Shown here one piece after another: positions 46,109 through 54,337 of a stretch of DNA of 64,000 bases. Positions within the stretch are counted from its first letter, which is position 1, and every line of letters starts with the position of its first letter. The stretch spans positions 62,001 to 126,000 of the forward strand of contig NZ_AQHR01000096.1 in NCBI RefSeq assembly GCF_000390185.1. The letters are read 5' to 3'. This DNA comes from Lunatimonas lonarensis. GTDB taxonomy: Bacteria; Bacteroidota; Bacteroidia; Cytophagales; Cyclobacteriaceae. Under the pieces are notes generated by a model. That model was not told the origin of the DNA. It was given only the letters and a program-made list of their open reading frames with translations, and made no database searches. The position numbers were made by a program, and so were the translations under genes.

Positions 46109-47788
46109 TTATTTCAAATTTCGGTATTTGATCCGCTTAGGGGTTACATCTCCCATGCGTTTCTTTTTATTCTCTTCGTAATCCGAATAGTTGCCCTCAA
46201 ACCAATATACTTGGGAGTCTCCCTCAAAGGCCAGGATATGGGTACAAATCCTATCCAGGAACCAACGGTCGTGGGATATGATGACCGCACAGCCGCCGAA
46301 ATTTTCCAATGCTTCCTCGAGAGCTCTCAGGGTATTCACATCCAGGTCATTGGTGGGCTCATCCAAGAGCAGCAGGTTCCCGCCTTTCTTGAGCGTAATG
46401 GCAAGGTGCACCCGGTTGCGTTCTCCACCGGATAGTACGCCCACTTTTTTCTCCTGATCTGCCCCCGCAAAATTGAACTTGCCCACATAGGCCCGGGCGT
46501 TCATTTCCTTGTTGCCCAGCTTGATAAATTCGTTGCCCTCCGATATGATTTGGTAGACGGTCTTAGACGGATCCAAATCATCGTGTTCCTGGTCCACATA
46601 GGCCAGGCTTACCGTTTCCCCTACTTCGAAATTACCCGCATCCGGTTTTTCCTGACCTGTGATAAGTTTGAAAAGGGTGGACTTACCTGCTCCGTTGGGG
46701 CCAATGATCCCAACAATACCTCCTTGGGGAAGGGAGAAGGACAGGTTTTCAAACAGCAGCTTGTCTCCAAAGGCTTTTGATACCCCATTTACCTCGATCA
46801 CCTTTGAGCCCAATCTCGGTCCCGGTGGGATATAAAGCTCCAGCTTGGCTTCTCGCTCCCTTGCTTCTTCTCCTACCAACTTTTCATAGGCATTTAACCT
46901 AGCCTTTCCCTTGGATTGCTTCGCTTTGGGCGACATGCGTATCCACTCCAACTCCCGCTCAAGTGTCTTCTGCCGCTTCGACTCAGTTTTTTCTTCCTGC
47001 TTCAGTCGCTGCTGCTTTTGCTCCAGCCAGCTCGAATAGTTCCCCTTCCAGGGTATACCCTCGCCCCGATCCAATTCCAATATCCAACCGGCGACGTTGT
47101 CCAAAAAGTACCTGTCGTGCGTGACCGCAATGACGGTTCCCTTGTAGTTTTTCAGATGCTGCTCCAGCCAGTGTACCGATTCGGCATCCAAGTGGTTGGT
47201 CGGTTCATCCAGTAAGAGTACGTCAGGCTCCTGTAGCAAAAGGCGGCATAGCGCCACCCGACGCTTCTCTCCACCGGAGAGATGTTTTACGACTGCATCA
47301 CCGGGCGGCAGGCGCAGGGCATCCATGGCCTTGTCAAGCATCACGTCCAGTTCCCACGCGTTGCAGGCATCCAGTTTTTCCTGAACCTCCCCCTGTTTCT
47401 CTATCAGTTTATCCATGGCGTCCGGGTCTTCCATCAACGCAGGATCCATGAATTTTTCGTTGATTGCCTCAAACTCTTTCAGCAAGTTGACGGTGTCTGC
47501 CACTGCCTCCTCCACAACTTCCTTAACTGTCTTATCCGGATCGAGTTTTGGCTCCTGCTCCAGCATGCCAACCGAATACCCAGGCGACCAGACTACCTCA
47601 CCGAGAAACTCCTTATCCATCCCTGCTATGATTCGGAGCAGGGAACTCTTTCCCGACCCGTTCAATCCTAAAACACCGATCTTGGCTCCATAAAAAAATG
47701 ACAGGTAAATATCTTTCAATACCTTCTTTTGGGGTGGATAGACCTTCGATACCCCCGCCATAGAAAATATAATTTTCTCGCTGCTCAT
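46109..47788 (-). CDS. ettA: Energy-dependent translational throttle protein (ABC-F)
   Basis: A 559-residue ABC-F protein with two nucleotide-binding domains and no membrane part. Walker A motifs are GLNGSGKSSLLR and GPNGAGKSTLFK; signature motifs are LSGGEKRRVALCR and LSGGERNRVHLAI; both Walker B regions read LLLDEPTN(H/D)LD. A charged linker (KQQRLKQEEKTESKRQ) lies between the domains, as in EttA, where it contacts the ribosome and tRNA in the exit site. It gates translation elongation according to energy charge. The aminotransferase gene follows 38 bases later. Confidence 0.95.
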   Translation of the reverse strand: MSSEKIIFSMAGVSKVYPPQKKVLKDIYLSFFYGAKIGVLGLNGSGKSSLLRIIAGMDKEFLGEVVWSPGYSVGMLEQEPKLDPDKTVKEVVEEAVADTVNLLKEFEAINEKFMDPALMEDPDAMDKLIEKQGEVQEKLDACNAWELDVMLDKAMDALRLPPGDAVVKHLSGGEKRRVALCRLLLQEPDVLLLDEPTNHLDAESVHWLEQHLKNYKGTVIAVTHDRYFLDNVAGWILELDRGEGIPWKGNYSSWLEQKQQRLKQEEKTESKRQKTLERELEWIRMSPKAKQSKGKARLNAYEKLVGEEAREREAKLELYIPPGPRLGSKVIEVNGVSKAFGDKLLFENLSFSLPQGGIVGIIGPNGAGKSTLFKLITGQEKPDAGNFEVGETVSLAYVDQEHDDLDPSKTVYQIISEGNEFIKLGNKEMNARAYVGKFNFAGADQEKKVGVLSGGERNRVHLAITLKKGGNLLLLDEPTNDLDVNTLRALEEALENFGGCAVIISHDRWFLDRICTHILAFEGDSQVYWFEGNYSDYEENKKKRMGDVTPKRIKYRNLK

Positions 47789-47928
47789 AGTGTTTTGTGT
47801 TTGTTTTTACCGTAGAAACAAGCCACAAAGATGGTAAAAAATCGCCTTTCTTAGGATAAATGAGGCATATTTAATTACTTTGCAGCTTATAAAAAACCAC
47901 CAGTAAAAAACCAACCCCGCATACCACC

Positions 47929-49176
47929 ATGGAACATCCCTATGGATACATAAAGGACGAAAAAGTTTACCTCAAAGGATTCTTGGGACAGGAGGATAGG
48001 GTGATTGGAGAAGTCAAGGAAAGCGAGACTTCCACCATTCAATATTTCGAAAACAGGTTCGAAACATTGCGTGAAAAAGTGGAAAAACTGAAACTGGACA
48101 TCCAACAAAACCAAAACAAGGGGTCCTTCCTGATGAAGTTGATTCACCTGAAGCAGTCCCTCTATTCATACGACGCACTGGGTGATTTCCCCAGCTTGAT
48201 CGCCGATCTGGAACAGGAAGAGAAATTCCTCGAAGAAATCATTCAGGGCAACCGGGAACGAAACCTGGAAATCAAGCAGGCTCTTATAGAAGAGGCAGAG
48301 GCGTTGATGCATAGCACCGACTGGAAGCCTGCATCGGAAACCTTCAAAGACATAAAGCTCCGCTGGCTCAAAACAGGACCTGTTGACAAGGCCGTAGAGG
48401 AAGCCATGGAAACCCGCTTTCAGCAGGCGCTGGACGTGTTTTTTGGCAACCGGAAAAACTACTTTGATGGTCTAGCGCTTCAGGCGGAACAAAACCTAAA
48501 GGTATACGAAGACCTGCTGGTACAGGCAAGGCAAGCGCATGATTTGGCAGATGTAAAGCTGGCCTTCGAAATCAGCAAGAAAATACAAAAGCAATGGAAG
48601 GAATCCGGTAGGGTTCCCGCCGATAAGCGGCAGCCGATCTGGGATGAATTTTCCAAACTCAACAACCGGATTTTCTCAAAATACAAGCGGGTAATGCAAA
48701 GTGGGCCTACCCTCAGTCCAGGTCTATTGCTAAGAAAAATGGAAAAAATGGCCCAGGAGATGCGCATTCTTTCCAAGGGATCTGCTTCTCCCTCTACGCT
48801 GGCAGAAGCAAAACGCCTTCAGGCAGAATGGAAAAAGCTCCCTCCGAAGAAGCCGCGAAATGCCCAGCAAAGCATCAAAACATTTATCTTCTCCACCGAT
48901 TTGGTGTACGAAAAATCTTTTCTGCAAAAGCTTTGTCACTCCAAGTATGAAGACTTCGAAAAGAAGACAATAGAAGAGCAAAACATCATCAAAGCGGGTA
49001 TCCTGAAAGACCTAATAGCGCGGGATCAAAAGGAACTTGACACCGTTAAGGGTAACGCGGAAAACTTTCGAAGCAACGAAAAGGATTTCGATATCGTCAT
49101 GCAGCGCAAGATAAATAGCTACCTACGAAAAATGGATGTAAAAAATCACCTTTTGAGGGAACTAACCATTCGCTAA
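47929..49176 (+). CDS. DUF349 domain protein
   Basis: A 415-residue, highly charged soluble protein consisting of repeated DUF349 helical units, recognisable by the W-K-x-x-G pattern in KLRWLKTGPVDKAVEEAM, KIQKQWKESGRVPADKRQPIWDEF (split) and RLQAEWKKLPPKK. Each unit is about 70 residues and packs as helices. The function is unknown. It is divergent from ettA across 140 bases; a near-match to the -7 box (TTACTTTG, 47875-47882) precedes it. It is followed by the small DUF2795 gene on the same strand. Confidence 0.85.
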   Translation: MEHPYGYIKDEKVYLKGFLGQEDRVIGEVKESETSTIQYFENRFETLREKVEKLKLDIQQNQNKGSFLMKLIHLKQSLYSYDALGDFPSLIADLEQEEKFLEEIIQGNRERNLEIKQALIEEAEALMHSTDWKPASETFKDIKLRWLKTGPVDKAVEEAMETRFQQALDVFFGNRKNYFDGLALQAEQNLKVYEDLLVQARQAHDLADVKLAFEISKKIQKQWKESGRVPADKRQPIWDEFSKLNNRIFSKYKRVMQSGPTLSPGLLLRKMEKMAQEMRILSKGSASPSTLAEAKRLQAEWKKLPPKKPRNAQQSIKTFIFSTDLVYEKSFLQKLCHSKYEDFEKKTIEEQNIIKAGILKDLIARDQKELDTVKGNAENFRSNEKDFDIVMQRKINSYLRKMDVKNHLLRELTIR

Positions 49177-49253
49177 TCCGTTTAGCATACAATCGTAAGC
49201 AAAGATATCTATTTTTACCAACCCGAAAGGGACCATTATTAACTGTGTAGACT

Positions 49254-49475
49254 ATGTATTGGACGTTAGAACTTGCCTCCTACTTGGAAGATGCACCTTG
49301 GCCGGCCACCAAGGATGAGTTGATTGATTTTGCCATCCGTTCCGGTGCTCCACTGGAAGTAGTTGAAAACCTCCAGGAGCTGGAAGACGATGGTGAGCCG
49401 TATGAAAACATTGAGGAAATCTGGCCAGATTATCCGACAAAAGACGATTTCTTCTTCAACGAAGACGAATATTGA
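49254..49475 (+). CDS. DUF2795 domain protein
   Basis: A 73-residue acidic protein: MYWTLELASYLEDAPWPATK, then ELIDFAIRSGAPLEVVENL, then EEIWPDYP and an acidic tail. This is the short DUF2795 helical fold (a small DNA- or protein-binding-like domain) found widely in Bacteroidota. Function unknown. It lies 77 bases after DUF349 and is closed by a bidirectional terminator shared with the lytR gene from the other side. Confidence 0.85.
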   Translation: MYWTLELASYLEDAPWPATKDELIDFAIRSGAPLEVVENLQELEDDGEPYENIEEIWPDYPTKDDFFFNEDEY

Positions 49476-49480
49476 AGCAA

Positions 49481-49513
49481 AAAACTCCCGGTGAATCCAT
49501 CGGGAGTTTTTTT
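49481..49513. terminator. Bidirectional intrinsic terminator
   Basis: ACTCCCG (49484-49490) pairs with CGGGAGT (49501-49507), extended inside by GTG/CAT. Seven T follow on the plus strand and six T on the minus strand, so it ends both the DUF2795 gene and the convergent LytTR regulator gene, whose stop codon overlaps the T tract. Confidence 0.88.
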
Positions 49514-50249
49514 ATGTCCTGAAAACCTCGTTGAGCCGCATGGCTCCCTGCCTACTCATCGGAATACGCTGTCCCGATCGCAGCACCAATTGCTGCCTAC
49601 TTTTCTCATACGGCTCTATTCGTGTCACCTCATCTATGTTGACGATATAGGAGCGGTGAACCCGTACAAATTTAAGCGGGTCGAGTGCTTCCGAAAAGTA
49701 CTGCATAGAACCCAGTTTCAAATGCCTCCCCGTTGCGGTTACGATTCCTACATAATCGTCTTCTGCACAGAGGTACTGTATCTCTGCGACCGGGATCACG
49801 TCTATTTTGTTGCCAGACTTGACCACCACCCTCGTAAGAGTCTCTACTGAACGAGGGCGCTCTACGAGGTAACGTAGCTGCGTACCTTTCCTATTTTCCC
49901 GGTCTTTGCGGCAGCGATCCAACGCCTGTGCCAACCGGTCTTTGCTGTAGGGCTTAAGCAGGTAATCCAAGGCTTGAACTTCAAAGGCCTTGAGCGCATA
50001 GGTATCATACGCAGTCATAAAAATGACAGCAGGAAGGTACTCTACAAGCTCCAATAGCTCAAAGCCGTTGATTTTGGGCATTTGTACATCCAGAAAAACC
50101 AAATCAGGCCGAAGCTCCTGAATCCCCTTTACCCCGTCAAAGCCGTTTAGGTACCTCCCCACTACCTGCACATCGGCGTGGTCGCCAAGAAACTCTTCCA
50201 GAATGTCCTGTGCCAAAGGCTCATCGTCTATTATTACTGCTCTTATCAT
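49512..50249 (-). CDS. LytTR-family response regulator
   Basis: A 245-residue DNA-binding regulator: receiver domain at residues 1-120 (acidic pair IIDDE, phospho-acceptor Asp54 in VFLDVQMPKINGFELL, Lys in LLKPYS) and a LytTR beta-sheet DNA-binding domain at about 140-245 (IQYLCAEDDYVGIVT, FVRVHRSYIVN). It overlaps the upstream LytS-type kinase gene by 29 bases, so the two are coupled and form one two-component system. Target genes are unknown; self-control together with the LiaF gene is likely. Confidence 0.9.
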   Translation of the reverse strand: MIRAVIIDDEPLAQDILEEFLGDHADVQVVGRYLNGFDGVKGIQELRPDLVFLDVQMPKINGFELLELVEYLPAVIFMTAYDTYALKAFEVQALDYLLKPYSKDRLAQALDRCRKDRENRKGTQLRYLVERPRSVETLTRVVVKSGNKIDVIPVAEIQYLCAEDDYVGIVTATGRHLKLGSMQYFSEALDPLKFVRVHRSYIVNIDEVTRIEPYEKSRQQLVLRSGQRIPMSRQGAMRLNEVFRT

Positions 50250-51288
50250 GGATCTGCGGTATTTTTAGCATTGCTGTAAACACGCCGTCTCTCTTTTGGG
50301 TATGCAGAAGATCCTGCCGGCCATAAAGCAGATAAAGCCGGCGGCGAACGCTTTCCAACCCAAAGCCGGTACCGGAAGGCTGTAGGGTGTCGGAATCAAA
50401 TGGATTGGACACCGCTACGTGAAGCATACCTTGGGACTCGTAGGCATTGATTTGAATGGATACCGTATCAATTACACCGTACAAACCAAATTTGACCGCA
50501 TTCTCCACCAACGGTTGCACCACCAAGGGCGGGATAGCCCAATCGCCCAAGGCCTCTTCCTTTTCCATATGTACTTGCAGGCGGTCACCAAACCGCGTTT
50601 TCTCAATCGCCAAATATAGCCCAATTCGCTCCCACTCACAATCAAAGGGTTCTTTGGAGGCAACCGACTTCTGAATCGTCAGACGGAAAAAATCGGCCAA
50701 ACGGAGCAGCATATCCCTTGCCCCTGCAGGATTTTTCCCAATAAGCGCACTTACCGAGTTTAAACTGTTGAACAAAAAATGGGGCTGAAGCTGCAACCGA
50801 AGCTGATGCAATTCAGCCTCTATAGCGAGCTTCTCTGTGATTGCCTCCCGTTCCTTCATATCCCAGCCCCTCTCCTGTTCCTTTTGCCAAAAAACCAACA
50901 AAGACATCCCATAAAAAAGCAGAAACACAAAAGCCAACCGCAGCGGCAGGGTATATTCGACAAACCCTTGGTATTCTGCATCGCCCCAAAGCCATTGGAG
51001 CATGAGTTTGCCAAGAAAAACCGCAAAGAGTCCGAGAATTGCGGGAAAACTCAAGGTGTGCAGGTAAGAAGTTCCCGAATGTCTCAGATAGGGATAAACC
51101 AAATAAAGTAGCAATACCCCTAGCATTATCAACGATGCATGAATGCCACTATCGGAAACAACAAACCAGTCCAGGCCTTTGTAGTAGGCAAAAAGAAGCA
51201 AGGAAACTCCGGCCGTCACTATATAGAGCGCAAGAAAAAACCACCCCCTACCTTTCCTTGACGTAGCACGATCACCGGAAAATCCCAT
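50221..51288 (-). CDS. LytS-type sensor histidine kinase
   Basis: A 355-residue kinase with about four N-terminal membrane helices (residues 15-150), a coiled linker and a LytS-class kinase core marked by QLQPHFLFNSLNSVSALIGK (His in QPHF) and the ATP-binding VENAVKFGLYG and GTGFGLESVRRRL. This class pairs with LytTR regulators. The start lies one base after the LiaF-like gene and the end overlaps lytR by 29 bases, so the three form one operon, LiaF-LytS-LytR. Confidence 0.9.
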   Translation of the reverse strand: MGFSGDRATSRKGRGWFFLALYIVTAGVSLLLFAYYKGLDWFVVSDSGIHASLIMLGVLLLYLVYPYLRHSGTSYLHTLSFPAILGLFAVFLGKLMLQWLWGDAEYQGFVEYTLPLRLAFVFLLFYGMSLLVFWQKEQERGWDMKEREAITEKLAIEAELHQLRLQLQPHFLFNSLNSVSALIGKNPAGARDMLLRLADFFRLTIQKSVASKEPFDCEWERIGLYLAIEKTRFGDRLQVHMEKEEALGDWAIPPLVVQPLVENAVKFGLYGVIDTVSIQINAYESQGMLHVAVSNPFDSDTLQPSGTGFGLESVRRRLYLLYGRQDLLHTQKRDGVFTAMLKIPQIHDKSSNNRR

Positions 51289-51289
51289 C

Positions 51290-52021
51290 CTAATAGCTGG
51301 TTACTTCGATACCTCCAAAAATCACGGCTCCCGTTAGGATAAGCTTTTTTTCTGCCTCCATCGGAACAACCTGCTGAGCACGTTTATCCTCCACACCGGC
51401 GGCAATATTGCTTACGCCAAAGGAGACATCCCAGTGGAAGGGGACGATCAGCTTGACACCTCCCATGACCACTGAAATGTCCAGCACCGCTGTTCCTTCC
51501 AAGTCAGCACGGCTTAAATCGATGTCCGTCCCTCCAAAAATGGTTGTTATCTCCCCACCCTTAAATGACTTTGAAATACTCTTGCGCTTGATGCCACAAA
51601 AAATAGCTTCCACGTTTACATAGTCGGAGGGGTCTCCGTCCTGCGGTATTCCTCCCTTTCCTGTCCGGAGTTTTCGCTCAAACCGGTCGAAATTACCCTC
51701 CCAGTTGACCTTTTTGGTACGCTTCTTTACCAGCAAAAAGGCTCCCAACAAAATCATTCCTATGGGGACTAGAAATTTCTCGGTGTCACTTGGCAGTACA
51801 TGGTTGTTTCGTAGGAAGAAAAACGTACCGATACTCAGAAGTACAATGGATGCTGTATTTGTAAAACCATGCTTTACCCCAATTATGGTTCCTATCGCCA
51901 GCAGAATGACCGGCCAAGAAAAAAGCCATGCAGGGAAAATAATCCCAAACTGTTTTAGTAACAGGGCGGTACCGATCACCAGCACGATTATGCCTAAGGT
52001 TCGTTGATTGTCTGATTTCAT
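51290..52021 (-). CDS. LiaF-like membrane protein
   Basis: From the ATG at 52019-52021 the product has 243 residues: four short membrane helices (about 8-95, with LGIIVLVIGTALLL and WLFSWPVILLAIGTII) and a C-terminal LiaF-type beta domain with GGEITTIFGGTDIDLSRADL and MGGVKLIVP. A longer start at 52042 would overlap the -7 box at 52040-52047 and is disfavoured. In Firmicutes LiaF represses the LiaS/LiaR envelope-stress kinase; here it heads an operon with a LytS/LytR pair, so an analogous three-part envelope-sensing switch is likely. Confidence 0.78.
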   Translation of the reverse strand: MKSDNQRTLGIIVLVIGTALLLKQFGIIFPAWLFSWPVILLAIGTIIGVKHGFTNTASIVLLSIGTFFFLRNNHVLPSDTEKFLVPIGMILLGAFLLVKKRTKKVNWEGNFDRFERKLRTGKGGIPQDGDPSDYVNVEAIFCGIKRKSISKSFKGGEITTIFGGTDIDLSRADLEGTAVLDISVVMGGVKLIVPFHWDVSFGVSNIAAGVEDKRAQQVVPMEAEKKLILTGAVIFGGIEVTSY

Positions 52022-52039
52022 GTGTCTATATTTGTTTTT

Positions 52040-52047
52040 CAAAGGTC
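52040..52047 (-). promoter_or_regulatory. Near-consensus -7 box for the LiaF-LytS-LytR operon
   Basis: Reads GACCTTTG on the minus strand, one base away from TAnnTTTG, and would start transcription about 14 bases before the 52021 start codon. Confidence 0.35.
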
Positions 52048-52101
52048 ACAACTTGTCCCGGTTTATAGGGATCGAATACCCATCATAGTCATTCTCCTGT
52101 G

Positions 52102-52116
52102 TGAGAAATTTTCTCA
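52102..52116. promoter_or_regulatory. Candidate operator: perfect 15-base palindrome
   Basis: TGAGAAA-T-TTTCTCA is a perfect inverted repeat centred about 65 bases upstream of the operon -7 box. No T tract follows on the minus strand for ispD (stop at 52257), so it is not an intrinsic terminator. A binding site for the LytTR regulator or another factor is possible; LytTR sites are usually direct repeats, so the fit is uncertain. Confidence 0.35.
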
Positions 52117-52256
52117 TGGGCAATTTTTCGCTTTAAGGCGTTGTTTACCGTACCAAAAATAGACCGTGTTTCTAGAATATCCCGACCAAAATAGGTGACG
52201 AGTAACAAAAAATCGGTAAGCAGCTACTTTTTATCGGCAAAAGTCACCAATCAGGC

Positions 52257-52934
52257 TTACGTTGAAAGACCATTTAGCAGGAACTCTGCATAGGCCATAT
52301 CCTCGGGGGATGTGATTTTGATGTTTTCGGGATTTCCAGGATATAATGTGACCTCCCAACCTTGGTGCTCATATACAGTGGCATCATCGGTAAAAGCCGG
52401 ATTGTCCTCCACGCGAAACGCTTGTAGAATTCGGGGTTTCTGAAATATCTGGGGTGTTTGGACCAATCGGAAGGCTTGCCTGTCCTGAAAAGTTGACCTC
52501 CCATCCGCCTCCACTCTCCTCAGAGAATCCTTCAGCGGAACTACCGGGATGGCCGACCCGTGTTGGGCTGCTACCTCAAACCCTTGACGGATCACCGATT
52601 CGGCGACAAAAGGCCGTACCGCGTCATGAATGGCCACCAACTTGCTGGCTGGATCGCAGGCTGCCAATCCATTCTTGACGGAAAGAAACCGGGAAGACCC
52701 TCCTACGGTTGTCCGATGCGGCACCTTGAACCCATAATCATTACAAAGCGTTTGCCAGAAATCCCGATCCCCGGAAGGTAGAACCAACACGATGTCAATA
52801 GAAACGTCGAAATTGAAAAAAGCGGCCATAGTATGCATCAGGATCGGCATGTCCCCTATTTTCAGGTATTGCTTTGCCGTAAGGCTACCCATTCGGGTTC
52901 CACTTCCTCCTGCGACTATAACTACTGAGTTCAT
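52257..52934 (-). CDS. ispD: 2-C-methyl-D-erythritol 4-phosphate cytidylyltransferase
   Basis: A 225-residue enzyme of the MEP isoprenoid pathway. The nucleotide-binding start VVIVAGGSGTRMGS and the substrate Lys in KQYLKIGDMPILM, plus HDAVRPF and TDDATVYE, identify it. It transfers CMP to MEP. The gene stands alone on the minus strand, separated from queA by a terminator, so it has its own promoter within the preceding 50 bases. Confidence 0.94.
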   Translation of the reverse strand: MNSVVIVAGGSGTRMGSLTAKQYLKIGDMPILMHTMAAFFNFDVSIDIVLVLPSGDRDFWQTLCNDYGFKVPHRTTVGGSSRFLSVKNGLAACDPASKLVAIHDAVRPFVAESVIRQGFEVAAQHGSAIPVVPLKDSLRRVEADGRSTFQDRQAFRLVQTPQIFQKPRILQAFRVEDNPAFTDDATVYEHQGWEVTLYPGNPENIKITSPEDMAYAEFLLNGLST

Positions 52935-52960
52935 GAATCAATACATTATCTTTATGGATA

Positions 52961-52987
52961 AAAAAAGGCGCCAATAGCGCCCTTTTC
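52961..52987 (-). terminator. Intrinsic terminator for queA
   Basis: On the minus strand GGCGC (52977-52981) with GCGCC (52967-52971), loop TATTG, followed by six or seven T and preceded by AAAAG. It starts at the queA stop codon. Confidence 0.75.
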
Positions 52988-54037
52988 TTAAATGATCAGC
53001 ATAGCGTCTCCGTAGGAGAAAAACCGATATTTTTCCTTGATTGCCTCCTGGTACGCCTTCATAACGAGGTCATAGCCTCCAAATGCGGCCGTGGTCATAA
53101 GCAAGGTAGACTCCGGAAGGTGAAAGTTGGTTATCAGTGAATTGGCGATTTTGAAATCATAGGGCGGAATGATAAACTTGTCGGTCCATCCCGCGCTGGC
53201 TTTCAGTCTGCCATTCGCCGTAACAGACGACTCAATGGTCTTTAGGGAAGTAGTTCCCACAGCTACTACCCTTTTCTTGCCATCCAATGCCCGGTTCACC
53301 AGTTCCACGGTCCGCTCGGGAATATCGTAATTTTCCGAATCCATCTTGTGTTTGGTCAGATCCTCCACGTCCACTTGGCGGAAGGTCCCCAACCCTATAT
53401 GAAGTGTAATCGGACTGACCGAAACGCCTTTGATTTCCAAACGCTTCAAAAGATGTGGGGTAAAATGCAAACCTGCTGTCGGTGCGGCCACTGCGCCTAC
53501 ATGTTCGGCATAGATAGTCTGGTACCTATCCCTGTCAGATGAATCTACCTCCCGTTCTATGTATTCCTTGAGAATGGGCGTCTCTCCCAATACATCGATG
53601 GTTTTGAAAAACTCCTCGTCTGTTCCATCAAAAAGAAAACGGATCGTCCTGCCACGGGAGGTCGTATTGTCGATGACTTCTGCCACGAGATCACTGTCTC
53701 CAAAATACAATTTGTTTCCTACACGTATCTTTCTGGCCGGATCCACCAGCACATCCCAAAGTCTCAGTTCCCGATTTAGCTCCCTCAACAGAAACACCTC
53801 GATCTTGGCACCTGTTTTTTCCTTGTTTCCATATAGACGGGCAGGAAACACCTTTGTGTTGTTGGTTACAAAAACGTCTCCGTCATTGAAATATTCGATA
53901 ACTTCCTTGAAAACCCGGTGATCGATTTTTCCGGTAGCCTTGTGGACTACCATTAGCCTGGATTCGTCTCTGTTTTCTGTAGGATATAGGGAAATAAGCT
54001 TTTTGGGAACTTCAAATTTGAAATCTGATAATTTCAT
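52988..54037 (-). CDS. queA: S-adenosylmethionine:tRNA ribosyltransferase-isomerase
   Basis: A 349-residue enzyme of queuosine synthesis, normal length. Motifs: [30 protein letters not shown]-type [37 protein letters not shown] and [12 protein letters not shown]. It transfers a ribosyl group from SAM to preQ1-modified tRNA to make epoxyqueuosine. No other queuosine gene is nearby, and no preQ1 riboswitch could be recognised upstream. Confidence 0.95.
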   Translation of the reverse strand: MKLSDFKFEVPKKLISLYPTENRDESRLMVVHKATGKIDHRVFKEVIEYFNDGDVFVTNNTKVFPARLYGNKEKTGAKIEVFLLRELNRELRLWDVLVDPARKIRVGNKLYFGDSDLVAEVIDNTTSRGRTIRFLFDGTDEEFFKTIDVLGETPILKEYIEREVDSSDRDRYQTIYAEHVGAVAAPTAGLHFTPHLLKRLEIKGVSVSPITLHIGLGTFRQVDVEDLTKHKMDSENYDIPERTVELVNRALDGKKRVVAVGTTSLKTIESSVTANGRLKASAGWTDKFIIPPYDFKIANSLITNFHLPESTLLMTTAAFGGYDLVMKAYQEAIKEKYRFFSYGDAMLII

Positions 54038-54072
54038 AGGTCTATAATTGTTTTTTCAATGATTCTAATTTG

Positions 54073-54180
54073 GATCCCGTTACTAAGCTCGGGCAGCTGG
54101 GATCGGATCCCGCGAGGATCTGTGCCTATGTAAGACAGGTCAAATGGCAAATAATCACCTTCCCATTGGGTAACGGGATC
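54073..54180. repeat. Long-range inverted repeat arms (11 bases each)
   Basis: GATCCCGTTAC (54073-54083) and GTAACGGGATC (54170-54180) are perfect inverted copies about 86 bases apart, in the gap between queA and the permease gene. The inner part also holds a near-palindromic GGGATCGGATCCC. There is no gene in this 300-base gap; a small 74-codon frame here looks spurious. Confidence 0.45.
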
Positions 54181-54183
54181 GTC

Positions 54184-54216
54184 CTGCCATCCTGCCTTTG
54201 GCAGACTTGATTTCAT
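54184..54216 (+). repeat. Dispersed repeat, degenerate copy 3
   Basis: Aligns with the copy at 3112-3150 along CTGCCTTTGGCAG and the following (A/G)CT(C/T)GATTTC, about 80 percent by eye. CTGCC-TTT-GGCAG is itself a small perfect hairpin. Confidence 0.35.
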
Positions 54217-54337
54217 GTGTATGCTATTTGGCCTTTTTCTTGCGTTTGTAACAGTCATAAAAAATGCAAAGATAGCAAGAATATTACCTATTTGTATCTA
54301 TCTTGCCAAATAGTTTTCATTCAACCCCTTGAGCGTT

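Noticed and set aside
54034-54258. 74-codon minus-strand frame upstream of queA
   Set aside because: It runs through the inverted arms and the repeat copy, shows no motif, and its end overlaps the queA start by four bases; treated as chance.
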